DNA from: Limisphaerales bacterium
Lineage (GTDB): Bacteria > Verrucomicrobiota > Verrucomicrobiia > Limisphaerales > SXTU01
Assembly (NCBI GenBank): GCA_009773355.1
Contig: WRPG01000012.1
Span: 1 to 64,000 of the forward strand
Direction of reading: 5' to 3'
DNA: 64,000 nucleotides
The position numbers and the translations under genes are program-made. Of this stretch, positions 25,899-34,261 are shown one piece after another (the stretch's first letter is position 1; every line of letters starts with the position of its first letter). The notes beneath the pieces are model-generated. The model worked only from the letters and a program-made list of their open reading frames with translations, was not told where the DNA came from and searched no databases.

Positions 25899-26025
25899 GG
25901 GGCCTTAACTTCAACGGCGGCTGTCAGGCCTTCACTGGAAGGCAAAAGCCGCTGATTCGGCCCCACCTGTTTCTCGAGCAGTTCAACAGGAACGGTTCGC
26001 ACACGGCAATGGCGGGGCTTTTTTT
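25899..26025 (+). ncRNA. Possible structured RNA upstream of a terminator
   Basis: Three nested stems are perfect: GGGGCC 25899-25904 with 25959-25964, GCGGCT 25917-25922 with 25947-25952, and GCCTTC 25928-25933 with 25938-25943 around an ACTG loop. A further CCTGTT/AACAGG hairpin (25966-25990) and a T7 run (26019-26025) follow, and then a terminator hairpin. This arrangement on the plus strand suggests the 3' part of a non-coding transcript, but the 5' end is unknown and it matches no RNA family I can recall. Confidence 0.3.
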
Positions 26026-26075
26026 CCGCCCGTCGTGACGGCTATCGAAGCCGCACGGCGGGCGGTTTTGCTTTG
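26026..26075 (+). terminator. Strong terminator-like hairpin
   Basis: CCGCCCGTCGTG at 26026-26037 pairs with 26054-26065 (one G-T pair), with additional inner pairs, followed by TTTTGCTTTG. It points along the plus strand, where no upstream protein gene exists within 7 kb, so it may end a non-coding RNA. Confidence 0.6.
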
Positions 26076-26091
26076 AGGAATCGGAAAGAGT

Positions 26092-26242
26092 GCGGACGCC
26101 CACGTCCACAGGAGTGAGTGTCGCAGGCGGGCGGCGGACTCAGAGCGAACGGTAGGAAGAATCGCCAAAGGCTCGGTGCTCCGGACCACTCGCGGTGGCT
26201 TTTTCGGAGCCGGCAGTCCTGGTTGCGGACGTGGGCGTCCGC
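26092..26242. repeat. 16-bp inverted repeat pair
   Basis: GCGGACGCCCACGTCC at 26092-26107 has an exact inverted copy at 26227-26242, separated by 119 bases. The pair lies just downstream of the 921-residue minus-strand gene (stop at 26251). Confidence 0.7.
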
Positions 26243-26250
26243 GCTCCGTG

Positions 26251-29016
26251 TTACTTGAACCGCTCCAAGGTGCGCATGGTCTCGTCGAGGGCGTATTTGA
26301 GATACTGGTCTTGGGGCAACTCGACCGACTCCAACGCAATCTCAGCGGCCTTGCTGGTGGGGAAGAAACTCAGGGAGCGAATGGCCTCCACGCGCACGCG
26401 CGGGTGCGGGTCTTTCACCAGCTTGGCCAGCGTGTCCAAGGGCTTGTTCACCCGGTCGCGCCAGTAGCTGTGGACGCGCACGGCGGCGGCGCGGGCGCGC
26501 GGTTCGGTCGAGGCGAGGATTTCGTTCAGCAACGGCTCGTTCGCCACGTTCATGGCCTGGTGGAGCCAGAGGGCTTCGAGGCGCTGATGGTCGAAGTTCG
26601 GGTCGGCACGGTTGAGGGACTTGGTCCACTTCACGAGCGCGGTGATGACCTGGTCCACGGGGCGGGAACCCAGCTCGGTCTTCGCGCGCTGGCGGGTGCG
26701 GTCTTCAGGTTCCTTGAGCAGTTCGAGGAGTGCCTCGATGCTTACGCCGGCAATCTTGGCGGGCTTCAACAGCGGGCGCTCGGGATAGGTGACGCGGTAG
26801 ATGCGGCCGTGCGTCTTGTCGCGGAGCGGGTCGCGGATGGAATACTGGAGGTGCCCGATGAGCGGCTCGTGCCAGTCCACGAGGTAGAGCGCGCCGTCCG
26901 GGCCGAACTCCATGTCCACGGGGCGGAAGTTCTTGTCGTCGCTCATGAGCAGCGGCTCGATTTCCTTGCCCGCGAAACCGGAGTCCTTTTCCTCGACGGT
27001 GTGCTGGAGCACGCCTTGCACGCCGATGACGTTGTTGAGCAGGTAGCGGCCCTGCGCATCGTCGGGGAAGTGGCGGCTGGAGACAAATTCGCAGCCGGAG
27101 GTCGGGCGCACGCGCATCTGAATCCACTGTGGCATCGTCGGGCGCTTGTCCGGGAAAATAATGCGGCCCGAAAACGGCGTGGCCCAAAAGTTCTGCCCTG
27201 GCGACGCATCCGCGATGAACGGCTGGCCCCAGCGGTCGAAGGTCATGCCCCACGGGTTCGCGAAGCCGTAGCTGACGAACACATCGAACTTCGCGGTGCG
27301 CGGCTCGAAGCGGTAGGCGGCGGCGTTGTGGTTCTTCACCGGGCCGTAGGGCGTCTCGACCTGCGTGTAGAAGAACGTGCCTTCCAGCATATAAAGCTCA
27401 CCGCCCGGCCCGAGCGTGAACGCGCTGATGGAGTGGTGCGAGTCACCCGAGTCGAAGCCGCCGAGCACGCGCTCGGAGTAGTCCGCGATGTCGTCGCCGT
27501 TGGTGTCCTTGAGGAAGACGAGGTCCGGCTGCTGCGCGACGAGCACGCCGCCGTTGTAGAACTCGAAGCCCGTCGGCACATGCAGTCCACGCGCGAAGAT
27601 GGTGGACTTGTCCGCCTTCCCGTCGCCGTCGGTGTCCTCGAGGATGACGAGTTTGTCGTCGGGCATGGAGCGGTTGCCGAGGCGGTCCACGAGCGGCTGA
27701 TACTGCGGGTAGCTGGGCATCGTGCAGACCCAGAGGCGACCGCGCGCGTCGAACGCGAACTGCACGGCGTTGGCGATTTCTGGGAACTGCTCTTCCGACG
27801 CGAAGCAGTTGATGGCGTAGCCGGGCGCGAGCTTGAACTGCTTCAGCGCCTCGGCGGACGGCAGGTAGTTGATGGCGTCCGCCTCGCCGGACTTGCTGCT
27901 CATGCCGCCCTTGAGAATCGGGTTCGCGGCCGACTCGCGGTTCACGCGCGCGGAGCCGAAGTGCGTCTTCACCGGGAGGAACGGCGGGACGTTCGCGTCG
28001 TCAATCGTCGCGGGCACCACCTCGCCCTGCGCGACGCGCCACACGCGGGCGTCGCGGTTCGCGGTCATCACGTCGAGCACGGCGCGCTCGCGTTCCATCA
28101 CGTCCGCGTTGCGCTGCTCGCCGTCGCTGAACTTCACGAGCGAGCGCTTGCCGTAGGTGTAGTAGCCGTTGACCGCGCGATAGCGGTTGAACCACTGGTA
28201 ATTCTTCTCGTTCACCTCCGCGCGGAGCTTGGCGTTGAAGTCCGCCGGCGCACCGGCCTTGCCGAACAGCCCCTCGTCCAGCAGCCGCGCCATGACCTTG
28301 TGGCCTTCGGTGTTCAGATGGACACCGTTATGCGTGAGCTTGAACGCCGCACCGGCGTAAGCCTTCAGCGACGGCGCGAAGAGGTCCACGAACGGGACTT
28401 CCTTTTCCTTTGCCACGGCGGCCATCGCGTCGGTGTAGAGCTTGAGATTGGCGTTGTTCGCCTTGCTGTCGGGCAGGTTCGGGTTGCCGAGATTCTCGTG
28501 CGCGATGGGCGAGACCAGCGCGAGACGAGGCGCGCCGCCGCCGGAGTAGTTCTGCTTGCGCGTGTGGTCAATGAAGTGGGCGAGGTCGGCCTGGAACTTC
28601 GCCACGCCCGCCGGGCCGGCGAAGGACTCGTTGAAGCCGAAGAGCGCGAGCACGACCGTGGCCTTGCTGGAGGCGAGGTGCTGGTCCGGCGAGCCGAAGT
28701 TCTGCGAGCGCAGGCGCGCGGGCAGCACCTTGTCGCCCTTGGAGTAGGAGGAGTTCTGAATCGTGATCTCGGTCTTGATGTCCACCTCGTCGGCGGTGAA
28801 GGCGAGGTTGCGGACGACGAGGTTGTGCTTGGGGAAGCGCTGGTGCAGGAGCGTTTCCCAGTGGTTGTCGTGCTGCATCCGCTCGGCGAGCGCGTTGCCG
28901 ATGAGGCAGACGTGATCGCCCGGTTCGAGTTGCAGGCGGGCGGGGGCCGGGGCGGGCGCGGCGGAGAGACTTTGCTGGAACAGCCAGAGGGCGGCGAAAA
29001 ACACGAAATGCTTCAT
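26251..29016 (-). CDS. PVC-type SGNH/propeller/HEAT protein lacking the haem domain
   Basis: A 921-residue protein with a signal peptide (HFVFFAALWLFQQSLSAA). Residues about 30-270 are an SGNH-hydrolase-like domain (LEPGDHVCLIGNALAERM, VVLALFGFNES, LTHNGVHLNTEGHKVM). Residues about 390-760 form the six-bladed propeller of PVC membrane-bound dehydrogenase-like proteins (FAFDARGRLWVCTMPSYPQY, ILEDTDGDGKADK). A HEAT-like helical region follows. Many family members end in a cytochrome c domain with CxxCH; none is present here and the protein stops in the HEAT region. The role is probably polysaccharide-related and periplasmic. Confidence 0.87.
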   Translation of the reverse strand: MKHFVFFAALWLFQQSLSAAPAPAPARLQLEPGDHVCLIGNALAERMQHDNHWETLLHQRFPKHNLVVRNLAFTADEVDIKTEITIQNSSYSKGDKVLPARLRSQNFGSPDQHLASSKATVVLALFGFNESFAGPAGVAKFQADLAHFIDHTRKQNYSGGGAPRLALVSPIAHENLGNPNLPDSKANNANLKLYTDAMAAVAKEKEVPFVDLFAPSLKAYAGAAFKLTHNGVHLNTEGHKVMARLLDEGLFGKAGAPADFNAKLRAEVNEKNYQWFNRYRAVNGYYTYGKRSLVKFSDGEQRNADVMERERAVLDVMTANRDARVWRVAQGEVVPATIDDANVPPFLPVKTHFGSARVNRESAANPILKGGMSSKSGEADAINYLPSAEALKQFKLAPGYAINCFASEEQFPEIANAVQFAFDARGRLWVCTMPSYPQYQPLVDRLGNRSMPDDKLVILEDTDGDGKADKSTIFARGLHVPTGFEFYNGGVLVAQQPDLVFLKDTNGDDIADYSERVLGGFDSGDSHHSISAFTLGPGGELYMLEGTFFYTQVETPYGPVKNHNAAAYRFEPRTAKFDVFVSYGFANPWGMTFDRWGQPFIADASPGQNFWATPFSGRIIFPDKRPTMPQWIQMRVRPTSGCEFVSSRHFPDDAQGRYLLNNVIGVQGVLQHTVEEKDSGFAGKEIEPLLMSDDKNFRPVDMEFGPDGALYLVDWHEPLIGHLQYSIRDPLRDKTHGRIYRVTYPERPLLKPAKIAGVSIEALLELLKEPEDRTRQRAKTELGSRPVDQVITALVKWTKSLNRADPNFDHQRLEALWLHQAMNVANEPLLNEILASTEPRARAAAVRVHSYWRDRVNKPLDTLAKLVKDPHPRVRVEAIRSLSFFPTSKAAEIALESVELPQDQYLKYALDETMRTLERFK

Positions 29017-29206
29017 AAAAGGTGCGGCTTTGGCCGGGTGTTTGAAAGACGCGGGGATTGTTGCCGCTTGCCCCGGCGGCAGGCAAGCCGGCAACGCTGC
29101 CTGCTTGAGTCGGGGCGGGAGAAAAAGGGAGACTGCCGGGGGCGGGTGGACCCGCCGGCAGTCTCTTCGCGCAGAGAGGACTAACTATGCCAAACCAAAG
29201 CTAAAC

Positions 29207-29776
29207 TCAGGCCAACTCCAACTGTGGGAGCGGCACCCGGACGTGATGAACCGGGTGGTTGAACTGGAGCACCTTCTGGCAGGCCTCCTCCAGGCTGTTG
29301 ACCAGGAAGTCGTGGTGGCCGGAGCCGTTCCAGGGTGACTTGATGAGCACCGAGTTGCAGCCCGCGACAAAGGCGGCGGAGGCATCCTGCCACTTGTCAC
29401 TGATGACGAAGCTGCGCTCCATGTCGAGGTGCCAGCGGAAGGCGGCCTCCGTGAAGAGGCCCGCGCCGGGTTTGCGGCAGGTGCAGCGGTCGCTCTCCTC
29501 GTGCGCGCAGAGCAGGACATCATCCACCGGCAACGCGCGCCGGAGCAGGTCGTGCATCCGGTCCAGTTCGCGGCGCGGGAGCAGGCCGCGCCCGACGTTC
29601 GGCTGGTTGGTGGTGACGAGGACGAGATAGCCGGCGGCTTTCAGGTGTTCCAATGATTCACGCACTCCCTCGCGGATGCGAAACTCCTCCAGTCGCATGG
29701 GCGGCATCTGGTTGCGCCCGGCGACCTGCACATGATTCAAGACTCCGTCCCGTTCGAGAAACACGGCTGCTTTCAT
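29207..29776 (-). CDS. GmhB/HisB-type HAD phosphatase with Glu at the nucleophile position
   Basis: A 189-residue cytoplasmic protein of the DDDD-type HAD family that includes D-glycero-D-manno-heptose-1,7-bisphosphate phosphatase. VTTNQPNVGRGLL, the zinc site CAHEESDRCTCRKP and ISDKWQDASAAFVAG fit the family. Motif I reads VFLERDGVLN, where FLDRDGVLN is expected: the nucleophilic Asp is a Glu (GAA). All other key residues are present, so the enzyme may be inactive, altered, or the base a sequencing error. The ATG at 29776 places motif I at residue 7, as usual. Confidence 0.85.
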   Translation of the reverse strand: MKAAVFLERDGVLNHVQVAGRNQMPPMRLEEFRIREGVRESLEHLKAAGYLVLVTTNQPNVGRGLLPRRELDRMHDLLRRALPVDDVLLCAHEESDRCTCRKPGAGLFTEAAFRWHLDMERSFVISDKWQDASAAFVAGCNSVLIKSPWNGSGHHDFLVNSLEEACQKVLQFNHPVHHVRVPLPQLELA

Positions 29777-29918
29777 GGCTGCGAAAGGAGCAGGTTCGCG
29801 GCCCAAGGCGCTTGCCCACGCAAAAAATACGGGAATCCCCTGATGAATAGTTCAGGGCCAGCCCGATGAATTGCTTTTGGGAGACGGATTGGGAGCAGAA
29901 CTGCGAACCGCGCTCCGC

Positions 29919-30230
29919 TCAAAGAATCCGGTCATGCGCCCACGGATACCGCGCCGTGCAGCCGAACTCGCGCGTCGGCTGGCCGGCGGGCGGAATCTGG
30001 AAGTTCGTCGGATCGAAGGATGCGCCGGCCCCGCGCAGGACGCTCTCCAGCAACGCATGGCCGAAGGTCACGCCGGGGAAGATCACCTCGTTCCGATTCA
30101 CGTCCAGCACGCGGGTCTGGTCGCCGGACACGATCACTCGGCGGAAGGGCTTGAGCCGCTGCCGCTGGTCGGCGAGGAACGCGGCCACTTCGTCCGGCGT
30201 GCTTCCGGTGAAGGTCGCCGCCCCGCTCAT
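29919..30230 (-). CDS. Small protein of unknown function
   Basis: A 103-residue protein whose ATG overlaps the stop of the preceding gene (30227-30230), implying translational coupling. It contains FLADQRQRLKPFRRVIVSGD and EVIFPGVTFGHALLESVLRG. It has no signal peptide or membrane segment. I recognise no family; the overlap and composition support it being real. Confidence 0.6.
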   Translation of the reverse strand: MSGAATFTGSTPDEVAAFLADQRQRLKPFRRVIVSGDQTRVLDVNRNEVIFPGVTFGHALLESVLRGAGASFDPTNFQIPPAGQPTREFGCTARYPWAHDRIL

Positions 30231-31291
30231 TCGATCAGGTCTTTGGCGTCCTTGAAGCGCTGCTCCATGCGCTTGATGACCGGCATGGCGCGCAGGATGG
30301 CGTTCTGCTCGGTCTGGCCGAGGAACGGCTTCATCTCCACGCGCACGGCGGCGACCACCTCGCCGTTGCGGTCGTGCAGGGGCAGCGTCACCAGCAGCAA
30401 GTCGCGGGGCTTGTCGGTGCCGGAATACATCACGTCCTTGGCGATGACGTTCTTCTCCACCTCGCCGCCCGGATTCCCGAGGAACTGCTCGTCGTGGCTG
30501 GCGATGACGCGCAGCTCCTGCCCCGCGCCCTTGGCCATGTAGATCACCACGTTGGCGATGCTGGTCTTCTTGGCCAGCGCCTCGCGCACGAGCGCCTTGG
30601 CCAGCGTCTCCCGCGGGGTATAGACCACCTTCGCGTTGGCGAAGTGACTGACGGAATCCGACTTGGTCCAGAAGCCGAGCTTGCCGAAGGCGAACGAGTT
30701 GTCGGTCAGCGTCGGGATGGCCTCCTTGCCGTTGAGCAGGCAACGGATCTGGTTGCCCTTGCACTCGATGGTCATTTCGTGCCAGACGCCGCGCGGGATG
30801 GCGATCTCCGGCCCGAGCGGCGCGCTGCGGTCGCCGTTGACGAACTTGTAGAAGCGGAAGGAGTTCCCCAGCGCGCTGGCGCGGACGACGTAGTAGTTTT
30901 TGGGGTCCTGATAGCGGAAGGCCACGCCCGCCATCTGCTCCGTCTTGCCGGCCACGCACTTGAACTTGGTCGTGAACGTAAAATCGGCGAAAACCTCGTC
31001 GTCGAAAATCAGCGCCGGAAAGCGTTCGTCCGTCGCGTCGGTCGAAAGCTGCGCCAGCACGCCGCCCTTGCCGCCGGCAGGCGCGTTGGGCGTGAGCGGC
31101 TGCAAGGCGGTCGGAACCTCGGCCAGCACGACCTTCCAGTCCCCCGGCTGGCCGCCGCCGGTCAGCACGCTGACGAAGCCGGCGGGCGGCTTGCCCTCCG
31201 GCAGGGCGGAGAAATCGAAGAGCCGTTCCGCGCCCCGCGCGGCGGACGCGGATGCGGCAACGGCCAGGAGAATGACAAACCAGCGTGACAT
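30227..31291 (-). CDS. Secreted concanavalin/DUF1080-like protein
   Basis: A 354-residue protein with a signal peptide (FVILLAVAASASAARGA). Residues about 25-220 look like a LamG/DUF1080-type beta-sandwich (FADFTFTTKFKCVAGKTEQM, GVAFRYQDPKNYYVVRAS, HEMTIECKGNQIRCLLNGK). The C-terminal 130 residues are alpha/beta with KPRDLLLVTLPLHDRNGEVV, a phrase reminiscent of extracellular sensor domains. A sugar-binding role is likely. A much longer minus-strand frame on another phase across this region is spurious. Confidence 0.75.
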   Translation of the reverse strand: MSRWFVILLAVAASASAARGAERLFDFSALPEGKPPAGFVSVLTGGGQPGDWKVVLAEVPTALQPLTPNAPAGGKGGVLAQLSTDATDERFPALIFDDEVFADFTFTTKFKCVAGKTEQMAGVAFRYQDPKNYYVVRASALGNSFRFYKFVNGDRSAPLGPEIAIPRGVWHEMTIECKGNQIRCLLNGKEAIPTLTDNSFAFGKLGFWTKSDSVSHFANAKVVYTPRETLAKALVREALAKKTSIANVVIYMAKGAGQELRVIASHDEQFLGNPGGEVEKNVIAKDVMYSGTDKPRDLLLVTLPLHDRNGEVVAAVRVEMKPFLGQTEQNAILRAMPVIKRMEQRFKDAKDLIE

Positions 31292-31374
31292 CGGCGGCGA
31301 AGCTAGCAGAAGAGCCGGGCGCGACAAGCGTTAGAAGCCGGAGGCAGGCGACAGGGGGAGCTGGAATCATCGGC

Positions 31375-31446
31375 GCTTCGCTCCGCGCGGTGGATTTGGC
31401 TTTGCGCAGCGGCGGCCAAATCTTAACCTCCACTTCCATAAGAACC
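31375..31446 (+). repeat. 72-nt repeated leader, copy 1 (before the WD40 gene)
   Basis: It aligns without gaps to 34190-34261 at 58 of 72 positions by my count. The last nine bases of the other copy are the first three codons of the Sel1 gene (ATG AGA ACC); here the same position reads ATA AGA ACC. Confidence 0.75.
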
Positions 31447-32544
31447 TCCCTGATCGCCCTGCTGCTCTGCGTTGCTCTTTGGGTTCCGCCTCCAGCCAAC
31501 GCCCAACCAACCGGCGCACCTGCGGGCGGCGGAGCGGCCCCGCAAGCCAACCCGCCGGCGGCCGCATCTGCTGGCGGCCTGCCCGTCCTCCGGGATGAAG
31601 CGCCGCCGGAGTTGCGCGCGGTCGCCTCGCGGCTGTGGGACGTGGCGTTCTCGCCGGAAGCGAAGCGGCTCGCGGTCTGTGCGGGGTGGATCGGCCCGCG
31701 CGAGCCGGGTGAGCTGACCATTTGGGACTTGGAGCAGCGGCGGGAGCTGTTCGTGCTCCGGCAGTTTCAACCGATCCGTTCGGTGGTCTTCTCGCGGGAC
31801 GGCAAGCAGCTTCTGGTCGGCGATTTCGGCGGCCTCACCCGGCTCTTTGACCCGGCCACGGGCAGCGTCCTGACCACCTTGCCGAAGCGCGCGGGCATCA
31901 TCAATTCCGCCGTGTTCACTCCGGATGAAAAGGCGATCATCTTCGGCTGCTTCGACGGCACGGTCACGCTGTGGGACATCGCCACCCAGCGGACGAGCTA
32001 TGTGTTTCTCGTGCCGGGCGAGCGGATCATCAAGGTCGCCGTGTCCCCCAATGGCGAATATCTCGGTGCCGTGACCCAGACCGGCAAGGGCCATCTGTGG
32101 AATCTGCCGAGGCGGCTGAAACTGCGCTCGTTCGAGGCGAGCAAAGGGGCCGCCGGGAGGCCGCTGCCGAGCGCCGAGGCCATCCTGTTCACGCCGGACG
32201 GCAAGAGCTTCGCCACCGCCGGTTACGCGGCGTTGCGGCTGTGGGACACAGGCACGGGCAAAAAACTCCGCGAGTTCCCCTTTGCGAGCTATGGGATGAA
32301 CGCGCTGTTCACGCGGGACGGCAAGCAACTGCTCTGTGCCGACGGCGAGGGACAAGTCAGCATTTGGAATGTCGGCAGCGGGGAGAAAATCGCCGGCTGG
32401 GAGGCCCATGCGGAGCGCTGCTCCGGCCTTGCGTTGTCCCAGGATGAGCGGCAGCTCGCCACTGCCGGCTGGGACTACACGATCAAGGTCTGGGACTTGG
32501 AAAAGCGAATGCTGACCGGCACCCTCACTCGCAAGAAGCCGTGA
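31390..32544 (+). CDS. Secreted WD40-repeat protein (start codon uncertain)
   Basis: About 384 residues. A hydrophobic signal (LIALLLCVALWVPPPANA), an Ala/Pro linker and a beta-propeller with WD40-type repeats (AVFTPDEKAIIFGCFDGTVTLWD, shown here in part; also TAGWDYTIKVWDLEKR) are clear. The start is not: by homology of the leader with the Sel1 gene, translation should begin at 31438, but that codon is ATA. The nearest legal starts are GTG 31390 and TTG 31396 or 31402, which would lengthen the signal peptide. It is probably periplasmic, function unknown. Confidence 0.75.
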   Translation: MDLALRSGGQILTSTSIRTSLIALLLCVALWVPPPANAQPTGAPAGGGAAPQANPPAAASAGGLPVLRDEAPPELRAVASRLWDVAFSPEAKRLAVCAGWIGPREPGELTIWDLEQRRELFVLRQFQPIRSVVFSRDGKQLLVGDFGGLTRLFDPATGSVLTTLPKRAGIINSAVFTPDEKAIIFGCFDGTVTLWDIATQRTSYVFLVPGERIIKVAVSPNGEYLGAVTQTGKGHLWNLPRRLKLRSFEASKGAAGRPLPSAEAILFTPDGKSFATAGYAALRLWDTGTGKKLREFPFASYGMNALFTRDGKQLLCADGEGQVSIWNVGSGEKIAGWEAHAERCSGLALSQDERQLATAGWDYTIKVWDLEKRMLTGTLTRKKP

Positions 32545-32548
32545 CCAC

Positions 32549-33313
32549 ATGAAGCGCCTTTCCACGCGACCGCTCCGCGCCTTCACCATCATGGAACTGC
32601 TCGTGGTCGTCGCCATCCTTGGCGTGCTGGTGAGCTTGCTGCTTCCTTCGCTGACGGCGGCGAAGAAGAAGGCCAAGGGTGCCAAGTGCTCGAACAACTT
32701 GAAACAGGTGGGGCTGGCCTTCCTGCTCTATGCGGGCGATTACGCTGACAAGCTGCCGCCGTTCAACAGCGGCGGGCCGTTCCGCAGTCCGACCTTTCCG
32801 CACAACCCGACCAACTGGTGGTATCAGCTCCTCTCCAACGGCAAATACCTGCCGGATGTCAAAGTGCCCGGTGGCGTCTGGCGCTGCCCGGCGGTGGCCG
32901 ACGAGGACATGCAAAGCCCGTTCGGCGTGGCGATGGAGGGCTACGGGCCGCTGGAAAACACCAACGCCGTCACCGGCCTGCCCTCGATCATCAACTACGC
33001 GTTCGACCACGACCGCTCGCCCTGGGGCAGCGCGCGGCTGGGACAAATCCAGCGCACGTCGCAACTCTGGCTCATCGGCGATGTGGGCCAGCCGAAGGAC
33101 TTGAACAATATTCCGCGCGGCGGCTACCGCACCGAGATTTGCACGTATCCGCCCAACGCGTTTGGCATGTGGGACCAGCCGTTGCCGAAACAGCCCGCCT
33201 GCCGCCACGAGCTTAAGGCCGGCGTCTTCTTCGTGGACGGGCACATCGAGTTGTGGAACTACGGCAGCCTCGCCGATAACACGCATGATCTTTTCTCCCT
33301 CAAATCCCGGTAG
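32549..33313 (+). CDS. Pseudopilin-like protein with H-x9-DG motif
   Basis: A 254-residue protein with a type IV prepilin N terminus (AFTIMELLVVVAILGVLVSL), where IM replaces the usual LI before the Glu. Such proteins are cleaved by prepilin peptidase and methylated. The C-terminal part carries HELKAGVFFVDGH, the H-x9-DG signature of PVC pseudopilins, thought to be major secretion or pilus components in these phyla. The ATG follows the WD40 stop by 4 bases. Confidence 0.9.
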   Translation: MKRLSTRPLRAFTIMELLVVVAILGVLVSLLLPSLTAAKKKAKGAKCSNNLKQVGLAFLLYAGDYADKLPPFNSGGPFRSPTFPHNPTNWWYQLLSNGKYLPDVKVPGGVWRCPAVADEDMQSPFGVAMEGYGPLENTNAVTGLPSIINYAFDHDRSPWGSARLGQIQRTSQLWLIGDVGQPKDLNNIPRGGYRTEICTYPPNAFGMWDQPLPKQPACRHELKAGVFFVDGHIELWNYGSLADNTHDLFSLKSR

Positions 33314-34169
33314 GCAAAGCCCGCCGGGTCCGTCCGCCTTCACACGGCTCGAACTCGTGCTGATGATCGCCTTGGGGGCCGTCCTGATCAGCCTCCTGCT
33401 GGGCTACACCCGCCGCACCACTGCGAAAGTCAGCGCCGTCAGTTGCGTCGGCAATCTGCGCCAGCTCGGGGCCGGCGTGGCGATGTATACGATTGGCGGC
33501 GATGCCAAGCTGCCTTACGCCTCCCTCGTCTTCACCACCCGTGCCCAGAGCACTTGGGACACGCTTATCAGCCCCGTCATCCGCGCAGAAGCCCGGCGCG
33601 CGATCAGCGACCCCAACACGGCCGCGCCCGGAAAGAGTTTCCTGAACCCGCTCCTGCTCTGCCCGTCCGACCCGGTGCCGCCCGCCGCCTGGGCTGCGAA
33701 GAACAAGCTCCCGCGCCGCAGCTACGCCATCACCCGGCACAACATGAGCCCGCAAAACTGGCCGCCCAGCGCCAACAACGCCACCGGCATCGGCCTCTCG
33801 TGGACCTTCGGCTCGTATGGCACGAACCCGCCGAGCGCGAAGGTCTACAACTTCGAGCAGACCAATCGTCAGGCGGCCGTCCGCTTCGGCATGATCCTCA
33901 AGCCCGCCGAAACCCTGCTGCTCACGGAGCGCGCGTGGTCGAACAACATTGTCGGCAACGCCTCCGGCGCGTGGATTGACCGCACCAGCGACCACACCGA
34001 CGCCAGCGCCCTTGCGCCCGACGCCTTGCACCAAGGCCGCTTCAACTACCTGATGCTGGACGGCCATGTGGAGACGCTCTTTCCCCACCAAGCCGTCGGG
34101 GCCGACGGCGAAGTGGGTGAGGACGCCCGCAAACATCTTGGCCCCTGGACCATTCGCGCGGACGATTGA
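33285..34169 (+). CDS. Second pseudopilin-like protein with H-x9-DG motif
   Basis: A 294-residue protein whose start overlaps the previous pseudopilin gene by 29 bases. The N-terminal hydrophobic segment FTRLELVLMIALGAVLISLL is a degenerate prepilin signal: the Glu is kept, the preceding residues are not typical. The C terminus has HQGRFNYLMLDGH (H-x9-DG). Alternative starts are possible, but ATG 33285 puts the hydrophobic segment at about residue 19. Confidence 0.82.
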   Translation: MIFSPSNPGRQSPPGPSAFTRLELVLMIALGAVLISLLLGYTRRTTAKVSAVSCVGNLRQLGAGVAMYTIGGDAKLPYASLVFTTRAQSTWDTLISPVIRAEARRAISDPNTAAPGKSFLNPLLLCPSDPVPPAAWAAKNKLPRRSYAITRHNMSPQNWPPSANNATGIGLSWTFGSYGTNPPSAKVYNFEQTNRQAAVRFGMILKPAETLLLTERAWSNNIVGNASGAWIDRTSDHTDASALAPDALHQGRFNYLMLDGHVETLFPHQAVGADGEVGEDARKHLGPWTIRADD

Positions 34170-34189
34170 AGCTGGCGAAATGAGCGTGG

Positions 34190-34261
34190 CCTTCGCTCCG
34201 CGAGGCACCTCTGGCCTTGCGCGGCGGCGGCCAAAACCTAACCTCCGCTCCCATGAGAACC
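34190..34261 (+). repeat. 72-nt repeated leader, copy 2 (before the Sel1 gene)
   Basis: The counterpart of 31375-31446. It runs into the ATG at 34253 and codons 2-3. The shared block includes GCGGCGGCCAAA and AACCTCC immediately upstream of the start; no Shine-Dalgarno sequence is evident in either copy. Confidence 0.75.

Larger units (their letters stand above)
25261..26250. other. Gene-poor gap with repeats and possible RNA structure
   Basis: This 990-base stretch lies upstream of the Arg/Gly-rich gene and beyond the stop of the 921-residue gene. It holds foldback copy B (25440-25645), a lower-GC section (about 25650-26010) with nested hairpins, a strong terminator (26026-26075) and an inverted repeat (26092-26242). 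On the minus strand about 110 codons are open from a GTG at 26002 down into the repeat. The product resembles nothing I know, and the frame may be a decayed gene or chance. Confidence 0.55.

Noticed and set aside
25650-26002. A minus-strand gene of about 110 codons, or a plus-strand one of 109
   Set aside because: Both frames are open, but neither product resembles a known protein, the minus frame runs into a repeat, and the DNA folds into hairpins. It is left as unassigned rather than called a gene.
26176-29184. A plus-strand frame of 1002 codons
   Set aside because: It is antisense to the PVC-type gene and has no domain of its own.
30231-31721. A long minus-strand frame on another phase over the DUF1080-like gene
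   Set aside because: Only its last 104 codons (29919-30230) are plausible. The rest is out of phase with a gene that has a signal peptide and a recognisable domain.
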